Origin: Bradyrhizobium ottawaense
GTDB lineage: Bacteria > Pseudomonadota > Alphaproteobacteria > Rhizobiales > Xanthobacteraceae
Assembly (NCBI RefSeq): GCF_900099825.1
Contig: NZ_LT629693.1
Span: 1,922,001 to 1,986,000 of the forward strand
DNA length: 64,000 bases
Direction: 5' to 3'
Translations under genes and position numbers: made by a program
Notes under the pieces: model-generated
Seen by the model: the letters and a program-made list of their open reading frames with translations, nothing else
Databases searched by the model: none
What the model was told of the DNA's origin: nothing
Shown: one piece after another, positions 58,732 through 64,000 of the stretch
How positions within the stretch are numbered: position 1 is the stretch's first letter
How the letters are laid out: every line of letters begins with the position of its first letter

Positions 58732-59262
58732 TTAGCCGATCTGGATTTTGCTATCGGAAACGAAGGCATAGGGCGGTACCGGCAGGTTGGCCGGAGCCGG
58801 CCCCTGGCGAATACGGCCCGAGGAGTCGTACTGCGAACCGTGGCAGGGGCAGAAGAAGCCGTCGTAATTGCCCTCATGGGCGATCGGGATGCAGCCGAGA
58901 TGGGTGCAGATGCCGATGACGACGAGCCACTGGTCGTGGCCGTCCTTGACCCGCGATTGATCGGTGGCCGGATCGGGCAGGCTCGAAACCGGCACGCTGC
59001 GGGCTTCGTCGATCTGCTTCTTGGTACGGTGGCTGATGTAGATCGGCTTGCCGCGCCAGAACACCTTGATGTCCTGTCCTTCGGCAATCGGAGCCAGATC
59101 GACCTCGATCGGCGCGCCGGCCGCAATGGTCGAGGCGTCCGGGTTCATCTGGGAGATCAGCGGCCACACGGTGGCGGCTGCGCCGACGGCGGCGACGGCT
59201 CCCGTTGCAACAAAAAGGAAATCACGGCGTGTCGGATGGTCCGCCGAAGACGCTGTCGTCAC
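58732..59262 (-). CDS. petA: Rieske iron-sulphur subunit of the bc1 complex
   Basis: A 176-residue protein. A Tat signal anchor [17 protein letters not shown] opens the sequence. Rieske ligands are Cys119 and His121 (CTHLGC) and Cys138 and His141 (CPCHGS), with the disulphide pair Cys124 and Cys140. The GTG at 59260-59262 is chosen because the sequence from there matches the rhizobial family length; the 83-residue upstream frame is unlikely. Divergent from trmL. Confidence 0.95.
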   Translation of the reverse strand: MTTASSADHPTRRDFLFVATGAVAAVGAAATVWPLISQMNPDASTIAAGAPIEVDLAPIAEGQDIKVFWRGKPIYISHRTKKQIDEARSVPVSSLPDPATDQSRVKDGHDQWLVVIGICTHLGCIPIAHEGNYDGFFCPCHGSQYDSSGRIRQGPAPANLPVPPYAFVSDSKIQIG

Positions 59263-59540
59263 GATTCCAAGCCCTTTCTCATCTGCAGCCAGCGGAACCG
59301 CCCCGCAGACGCGGAAAGCGCGTCCGGAAGAGGCTGCCGGCGCCCGCGGCCCCCGCGGCGGCAGAACGACCGCATTATCCCTGCCAGACAGGCGGAACAG
59401 GCAGTCCAGAATCGTTCTATTGGCACCCTTGCCGGGCGAGCGCAAGCCCGCTATCGGCTCACAACGGTGCAATGCACTAAATCCGCGCTGGCCGTGATTT
59501 ATTCGAGACATTTCATCGGGACTTCGCAGGCCACGACACC

Positions 59541-60002
59541 ATGCAGATCGCCCTTTTCCAGCCTGACATCCCCCAGAACACGGGGACGATTCTACGCCTC
59601 TGCGCCTGTCTGGATGTGGCGGCCCATATTATCGAGCCGGCCGGGTTTCCGGTGTCCGACCGGCATTTCCGCCGGGCGGGCATGGACTATCTCGACCAGG
59701 TGTCGATCACCCGTCACGACTCATGGTCAAAATTCGAACAATGGCGTAACGAGGCGGGCTTCCGGCTGGTGCTGCTTACAACCAAGGCGGCCAGTTCCTA
59801 TCTGGATTACCGCTACGGCCGGGACGATATCCTGCTGTTGGGGCGGGAATCCGCTGGTGTTCCCGACGAGGTCGCCGCCGCTGCCGATGCGCGGCTGGTG
59901 ATCCCGATCAAGCCCGGTTTGCGCTCGCTGAATGTGGCGATGGCCGCTGCCATGGCATTGGGCGAGGCGGTGCGGCAGACCGGTTCCGCGATCCAGCGAT
60001 AA
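59541..60002 (+). CDS. trmL: tRNA (cytidine(34)-2'-O)-methyltransferase
   Basis: A 153-residue SPOUT methylase that modifies the wobble base of leucine tRNAs. It starts [20 protein letters not shown], has [11 protein letters not shown] in the SAM knot, and ends [17 protein letters not shown], all typical. It lies immediately upstream of queE and queD; together these genes concern tRNA modification. Confidence 0.92.
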   Translation: MQIALFQPDIPQNTGTILRLCACLDVAAHIIEPAGFPVSDRHFRRAGMDYLDQVSITRHDSWSKFEQWRNEAGFRLVLLTTKAASSYLDYRYGRDDILLLGRESAGVPDEVAAAADARLVIPIKPGLRSLNVAMAAAMALGEAVRQTGSAIQR

Positions 60003-60033
60003 AGGCGGCCCAAGGAAACATGGTGCAGAGACG

Positions 60034-60666
60034 GTGAGTTACGCGGTCAAAGAGATTTTCCTGACGTTGCAGGGCGAAGGCGCGCATGCCGGCCGCGCGG
60101 CGGTGTTTTGCCGGTTTTCCGGCTGCAACCTCTGGAGCGGCCGCGAACAGGACCGCGCCACCGCCACCTGCCAGTTCTGCGACACCGACTTTGTCGGCAC
60201 CGATGGCACGCTGGGCGGCCGATACGCCTCGGCCGACCAACTCGCCGATACCATCGCCGCGCAATGGACCGGCGAAAATACCAACCGCTACGTCGTCCTG
60301 ACCGGCGGCGAGCCGCTGCTGCAGGTCGACACGGCCTTCATCGACGCGCTGCATGCGCGCGGCTTTGCGATCGGCATCGAGACCAACGGCACCATCGAGC
60401 CGCCCGATGGGATGGACTGGGTCTGCGTCAGCCCCAAGGCCGGTGCCGGCCTCGTGGTGCGCAGTGGACATGAATTGAAACTGGTCTATCCGCAGGCCGG
60501 TGCCCGGCCGGAGGATTTCGCGGACCTCGCCTTCGAGCGGTTCTCGCTGCAGCCGATGGACGGGCCCGACGCGATCGAGAACACCGCACGCACCGTGGAT
60601 TATTGCCTGCGCCATCCGCAATGGCGGCTCAGCCTGCAGACGCACAAGACACTCGGTATCAGATAG
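60034..60666 (+). CDS. queE: 7-carboxy-7-deazaguanine synthase
   Basis: A 210-residue radical SAM enzyme of the queuosine pathway. GTG at 60034 begins VSYAVKEIFLTLQGEG, the family's start. Cluster cysteines follow C31-x14-C46-x2-C49 (CNLWSGREQDRATATCQFCD), the variant spacing seen in Burkholderia-type QueE instead of C-x3-C-x2-C. Other motifs are VLTGGEPLLQVD and IETNGTIEPP. It converts CPH4 to CDG; queD follows 17 bp downstream. Confidence 0.93.
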   Translation: MSYAVKEIFLTLQGEGAHAGRAAVFCRFSGCNLWSGREQDRATATCQFCDTDFVGTDGTLGGRYASADQLADTIAAQWTGENTNRYVVLTGGEPLLQVDTAFIDALHARGFAIGIETNGTIEPPDGMDWVCVSPKAGAGLVVRSGHELKLVYPQAGARPEDFADLAFERFSLQPMDGPDAIENTARTVDYCLRHPQWRLSLQTHKTLGIR

Positions 60667-60683
60667 GATTTTGGGCTTTCACG

Positions 60684-61049
60684 ATGTGGGAATTGACGAA
60701 ATCGTTTCGCTTTGAAGCCGCGCATTCGCTGCCGGGAACGACCTTTGGCGCGGCCAGCGAGGAAATTCACGGCCACTCGTTTCGCGCCGAAGTGAGCGTG
60801 CGCGGCACGCCCGATCCCTCGACCGGCATGGTGCTGGATCTCGGCCTGCTCGAACGCAGCATGGCCGAGGTGCAGAAGACGCTGGACCACAAGCTCCTGA
60901 ACCGGATCGAAGCGCTGGGGACGCCGACGCTGGAGAATATTTCGCGCTTCATCTGGGAACGGGTTCAGCACGCCGGCAAGATCACGCGCGTCAGCGTCCA
61001 CCGCGACAGTTGCAACGAGAGCTGCACGTATTTCGGGCCGCAGGGATAG
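60684..61049 (+). CDS. queD: 6-carboxy-tetrahydropterin synthase family, Cys-less variant
   Basis: A 121-residue T-fold protein of the QueD/PTPS family. His14, His29 and His31 (EAAHSL and EEIHGHSF) can bind zinc. The catalytic Cys expected four residues before HGH is replaced by Ser25 (AASEEIHGH), yet the LDHKLLNRI and PTLENISRFIWERV motifs are intact. A C-terminal Cys pair (DSCNESCTYFGPQ) is present. It should supply CPH4 to QueE. The gene pairing supports QueD, but the missing nucleophile raises doubt. Confidence 0.82.
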   Translation: MWELTKSFRFEAAHSLPGTTFGAASEEIHGHSFRAEVSVRGTPDPSTGMVLDLGLLERSMAEVQKTLDHKLLNRIEALGTPTLENISRFIWERVQHAGKITRVSVHRDSCNESCTYFGPQG

Positions 61050-61062
61050 GTTTGAATTTTCC

Positions 61063-61180
61063 GTCATTGCGAGCCAACGGGTCGGCGCAAAGCGCCGCCC
61101 GATGATAAACTCCGCGAAGCAATCCAGACTTGTTTCCGGGAAAACTGGATTGTTTCGTCGCTGGCGCTCCTCGCAATGAC
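61063..61180. repeat. palindromic repeat, family B
   Basis: It starts GTCATTGCGAGCCAACGGGT and ends GCGCTCCTCGCAATGAC. It fills most of the 155-bp gap between queD and hemF. Confidence 0.75.
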
Positions 61181-61204
61181 GGCGAAGATGGTTGGGAGTT
61201 GTAT

Positions 61205-62095
61205 ATGGACGTTTCGCTGATCGAGGATCGCAAGGCGCGCGCCAGAACCTGGTTCGAGGCGCTGCGCAACGATATCTGCGCCGCCTTCGAAAAACTTGAG
61301 GACGACGCGCCGACCGCGCTCTATCCGGGTAGCGCCGGGCGCTTTGTCCGCACGCCGTGGGACCGCACCGATCATACCGGCAAGGCCGGGGGCGGCGGCG
61401 GGGTGATGTCGATGATGCACGGCCGGCTGTTCGAGAAGGTCGGCGTGCATTGCTCGACCGTGCACGGCGAATTCTCGCCGGAATTCCGCGCGCAGATTCC
61501 GGGCGCCGCCGACGATCCGAGGTTCTGGGCCTCGGGCATTTCGCTGATCGCGCATCTGCGCAACCCGCATGTGCCGGCGGTGCACATGAACACCCGCTTC
61601 GTCGTCACCACCAGGGCCTGGTTCGGCGGCGGCGCCGACCTGACGCCGGTGCTCGACCGCCGGCGCAGCCAGCAAGATGCCGATACGCTCGCGTTTCACG
61701 CCGCCATGAAAGCGGCCTGCACCGGGCCGAACGGCGTCGCCGATTACGACAAGTACAAGAAATGGTGCGATGAATATTTCTATCTGCCGCATCGCAAGGA
61801 GTTGCGCGGCATCGGCGGCATCTTCTACGACCATCATGATTCCGGCGACTGGGAAGCCGACCTGGCCTTTACGCAGGACGTCGGCCGCGCCTTCCTGAAC
61901 ATCTATCCCGAACTGGTGCGGCGCAATTTCGCGACGCCGTGGACCGCTGATGACCGCGAGGAACAGTTGATCCGCCGCGGCCGCTACGTCGAATTCAACC
62001 TGCTCTATGACCGCGGCACCATGTTCGGGCTGAAGACCGGCGGCAATGTCGATTCAATCCTGTCGTCGATGCCCCCGGAAGTGAAATGGCCTTGA
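61205..62095 (+). CDS. hemF: aerobic coproporphyrinogen III oxidase
   Basis: A 296-residue oxygen-dependent enzyme that decarboxylates coproporphyrinogen III to protoporphyrinogen IX. Visible motifs are [40 protein letters not shown] and [25 protein letters not shown] lies 7 nt before the ATG at 61205. It provides haem for the bc1 complex; no other haem gene is in the window. Confidence 0.96.
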   Translation: MDVSLIEDRKARARTWFEALRNDICAAFEKLEDDAPTALYPGSAGRFVRTPWDRTDHTGKAGGGGGVMSMMHGRLFEKVGVHCSTVHGEFSPEFRAQIPGAADDPRFWASGISLIAHLRNPHVPAVHMNTRFVVTTRAWFGGGADLTPVLDRRRSQQDADTLAFHAAMKAACTGPNGVADYDKYKKWCDEYFYLPHRKELRGIGGIFYDHHDSGDWEADLAFTQDVGRAFLNIYPELVRRNFATPWTADDREEQLIRRGRYVEFNLLYDRGTMFGLKTGGNVDSILSSMPPEVKWP

Positions 62096-62158
62096 TCGGC
62101 TTGTCATGACAGGCCGCTAGACTGAGATTCGCGTCATTCAAAATCCCAGGAGCAGGTC

Positions 62159-62431
62159 ATGGAAGTAAAACCAGGCGATGTCGTCATTCTGAAGTCCGGC
62201 GGCCATCCGATGAGCGTGGTCGAGGTGAGCGAGACCACCGCCGCGTGCGTGTGGATGGGCAACGAAGGCGATTTGTTCCGCGAGACACTGCCCCTTGCCG
62301 TGCTTGAACTCGCGGAAGCCGAACCGTCCGACGACGAGGAGGACGACGAGGACGAGCATGAAGACGAAGAAGAAGCGGACGAAGAAGACGAGGAAGAGGA
62401 CGAGCACGAGCCCAAGAAGAAGAAAAAGTAA
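62159..62431 (+). CDS. DUF2158 protein with long acidic tail
   Basis: A 90-residue protein. Residues 1-50 (MEVKPGDVVILKSGGHPMSV and CVWMGNEGDLFRETL) are the DUF2158/YodC-type small beta fold. Residues about 55-85 are nearly pure Asp and Glu, and the last five are Lys. The GAG/GAC/GAA triplet repeats look like replication slippage, but the frame remains open to the end. No function known; a hairpin follows. Confidence 0.8.
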   Translation: MEVKPGDVVILKSGGHPMSVVEVSETTAACVWMGNEGDLFRETLPLAVLELAEAEPSDDEEDDEDEHEDEEEADEEDEEEDEHEPKKKKK

Positions 62432-62439
62432 GGGCACCT

Positions 62440-62474
62440 GACGTCGCCGGGCCATCATCGTTCCCGGCGACGTC
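62440..62474 (+). terminator. GC-rich hairpin after the DUF2158 gene
   Basis: Perfect 12-bp arms GACGTCGCCGGG and CCCGGCGACGTC with an 11-nt loop lie 9 bp past the stop. No T tract follows, so it may protect the 3' end rather than terminate. Confidence 0.45.
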
Positions 62475-62573
62475 GTTCGCCGGGATTGGACCCGGCGCGA
62501 GGGATTTGATATGCGCGGGAGCCCGGCCGCGGCTTCCCGTCCATGCGTCCGGCCATGAAATGGCTTGGAGACC

Positions 62574-63299
62574 ATGACGCACCTGCCCCGCGCGATGTTG
62601 ATCGACATGGATGACACCATCCTGTCGGCCTATGGCCGCCCCGAAATCGCCTGGAACCAGATCGCCGCCGAGTTCGCCGACGAGTACGGGCCGTTCTCGC
62701 CGCACCAGGTGGCCTCGGCGGTTCTCACTTCCGCTCGCAAGTTCTGGGGCGCGGCCGGGCCCGAATGGCGGCTGAAGCTGGATGAAGCGCGCCGCATCGT
62801 CGTCAGGGACGGATTTGCCGCACTCGCCGCGGGCGGCCATGCCTTGCCGGATGATCTGGCAGCCCGTCTCGCCAACCGCTTCACCACCTATCGCGAGGAA
62901 GCGATGTACGTGTTCCCCGGCGCGCATGACGCCATCGACGCGCTGAAGGCGCACGGGGTCAAACTGGCGCTGGTGACCAACGGCGCCGCCGAGACCCAGC
63001 GCGCCAAGGTCGAACGCTTCGAACTGACCCATCGCTTCGATCACATCCAGATCGAAGGCGAGCATGGTTTCGGCAAGCCGGAAGAGCGCGCCTATCTGCA
63101 CGCCATGCAGGCGCTCGGCGTCACGGCACAGGAGACCTGGATGATCGGCGACAATCTGGAGTGGGAAGTCGAGGCGCCGCAGCGCCTTGGCATCTATGCG
63201 GTCTGGATCGACGTTCACGGCGACGGCCTGCCGGCCGAATCCACCGTCAAGCCCGACCGTATCATCCGCTCGCTGACGGAGTTGCTGTCGGCCGATTAA
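62574..63299 (+). CDS. HAD-superfamily hydrolase
   Basis: A 241-residue phosphatase-like protein. The nucleophile motif DMDDT lies at Asp11 and Asp13, motif II is LVTNGAAETQRAK, the Lys is in GFGKPEERAYLHAM and the acidic motif is WMIGDNLEWEVEAP. It looks like a phosphoglycolate- or nucleotide-type phosphatase with an alpha-helical cap. ATG at 62574 is used; a TTG three codons before it is an alternative. No specific substrate. It converges with the TauE-like gene with 1 bp between the stops. Confidence 0.9.
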   Translation: MTHLPRAMLIDMDDTILSAYGRPEIAWNQIAAEFADEYGPFSPHQVASAVLTSARKFWGAAGPEWRLKLDEARRIVVRDGFAALAAGGHALPDDLAARLANRFTTYREEAMYVFPGAHDAIDALKAHGVKLALVTNGAAETQRAKVERFELTHRFDHIQIEGEHGFGKPEERAYLHAMQALGVTAQETWMIGDNLEWEVEAPQRLGIYAVWIDVHGDGLPAESTVKPDRIIRSLTELLSAD

Positions 63300-63300
63300 A

Positions 63301-63999
63301 TCAACGCAGCGCCGACCAGATCATCACCAGGCCGCCGGTGATCACGGCGACATCGAGGATCGCGGTGTGAATGTGCACCGGCATGCGCTCGACAAAGGCC
63401 TTGGCAAGAAATGCCCCGGGGATCGCCACCGCGCCGATCAGAAGCGCAAAGGCAAGCACCTGCGCCGTGACGACGCCGGCCATGCCGAACACCGAAATCT
63501 TGACGACGCTGGTCGCGAGCGAAATCACCGCGTCGGTCGCGATCACGGCGGCGCCTTCGAGTCCCGCCGCCATCAGCAACGACAGCAGGATGACGCCCGA
63601 GCCGGAGGTGCCGCCGACCACCACGCCGTAACCCACCGCGCCGGCGGCAAGCGCGGCGTCGCCGATCCTGACCTGGTGGTGCTTGGCTAGCCGGCGCAGC
63701 GGCACACTCAGGATCAGCATGCTGCCGATCACCAGCGCCGCACCGGCACCGCTCAGCCGCGTATAGCCGTAGGCGCCGAGCGCCGTGGAGAGGATCGCCG
63801 CCGATACGACGATCAGCGCGCGGCGACGGTCTGCATAGCGGATGTAGGCCACGAAGCGGCTGAGATTGGTGAAGATGGAGGAAATCGCGATGATCGGCAC
63901 CACCGGTTCGGCCCCGATCAGCGGCACCAGCACCAGCGGCATCAACGCCCCGGTGCCGTAGCCCGCAAGGCCGCCGATGACGGAGGCAAACAGCGCCAT
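63301..63999 (-). CDS. TauE/SafE-family permease, N-terminus probably beyond the window
   Basis: At least 232 residues with about seven hydrophobic helices. The beginning LFASVIGGLAGYGTGALMPL is the repeated family motif and a second copy lies at about 120-140 (GVVVGGTSGSGVILLSLLMA). These proteins export sulphite, sulphoacetate or other anions. The ATG at 63997-63999 may be internal, since typical members have a further short segment upstream. Confidence 0.78.
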   Translation of the reverse strand: MALFASVIGGLAGYGTGALMPLVLVPLIGAEPVVPIIAISSIFTNLSRFVAYIRYADRRRALIVVSAAILSTALGAYGYTRLSGAGAALVIGSMLILSVPLRRLAKHHQVRIGDAALAAGAVGYGVVVGGTSGSGVILLSLLMAAGLEGAAVIATDAVISLATSVVKISVFGMAGVVTAQVLAFALLIGAVAIPGAFLAKAFVERMPVHIHTAILDVAVITGGLVMIWSALR

Positions 64000-64000
64000 G

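Overview
The window is a GC-rich chromosomal segment of an alphaproteobacterium, most likely Bradyrhizobium or a close relative in the Nitrobacteraceae. This is inference from several marks: a fused cytochrome b/c1 gene (fbcH) behind the Rieske gene, a fused trpE(G) with a short tryptophan leader peptide, a CcrM-type GANTC methylase, an Rsm22-like methylase, LemA beside an M48 protease, and many short palindromic repeats between genes. It is mostly housekeeping DNA interrupted by two insertion sequences and five or more repeat families. I saw no tRNA, rRNA, CRISPR array, prophage or conjugation genes.

Layout. 0-9.8 kb: cell-wall hydrolase, pyruvate phosphate dikinase with a Lys/Ala-rich tail, two small envelope proteins, and the glyQ-glyS-methyltransferase operon. 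10-19.2 kb: S49 peptidase, a possible sigma-54 micro-gene, a TrmN6-like methylase, a DUF2007 protein, polyprenyl diphosphate synthase, a LysE exporter, ispE, a TPR lipoprotein-like protein and ETF-ubiquinone oxidoreductase. 19.3-30.9 kb: uracil-DNA glycosylase, an unknown protein, a membrane glycosyltransferase, rnhB, a radical-SAM protein, a MarR-GNAT regulator with a fine palindromic operator, moaB, a zinc peptidase, and ccrM followed by a 458-bp insertion bounded by 52-bp direct repeats. 31-37.4 kb: glutathione transferases, LysR, a PhzS-like monooxygenase, a thioesterase, and mutY with an internal 21-bp tandem repeat. 37.5-48.5 kb: DUF721, two tandem DsbA paralogues, smc, rsm22, lemA, an M48 protease, a pair of colinear ParA-like ATPases and a small GIY-YIG protein. 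48.5-54.8 kb: a frameshifted IS30 element, apt, trpL-trpE(G), an extradiol dioxygenase-like protein and a two-frame IS630 element. 54.9-64 kb: an epimerase, dienelactone hydrolase, petA-fbcH, trmL, queE-queD, hemF, a DUF2158 protein with an acidic tail, a HAD hydrolase, and a TauE-like permease that runs off the window.

How the genes work together. ispE and the polyprenyl synthase feed isoprenoid and quinone synthesis. ETF-QO and the cytochrome bc1 complex reduce and oxidise that quinone, and hemF supplies haem. queE and queD act in 7-deazaguanine synthesis. mutY, the uracil-DNA glycosylase, rnhB, smc and ccrM maintain and mark the chromosome.

The strongest leads are the leaderless tryptophan leader/attenuator, the two tandem ATPases of which one has lost the P-loop signature, the duplicated ccrM 3' end, the MarR-GNAT operator, the sigma-54-like site before a 32-residue membrane peptide, and the resemblance between IS630 ends and a widespread small repeat. 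All names come from reading motifs by eye; no database search was run.
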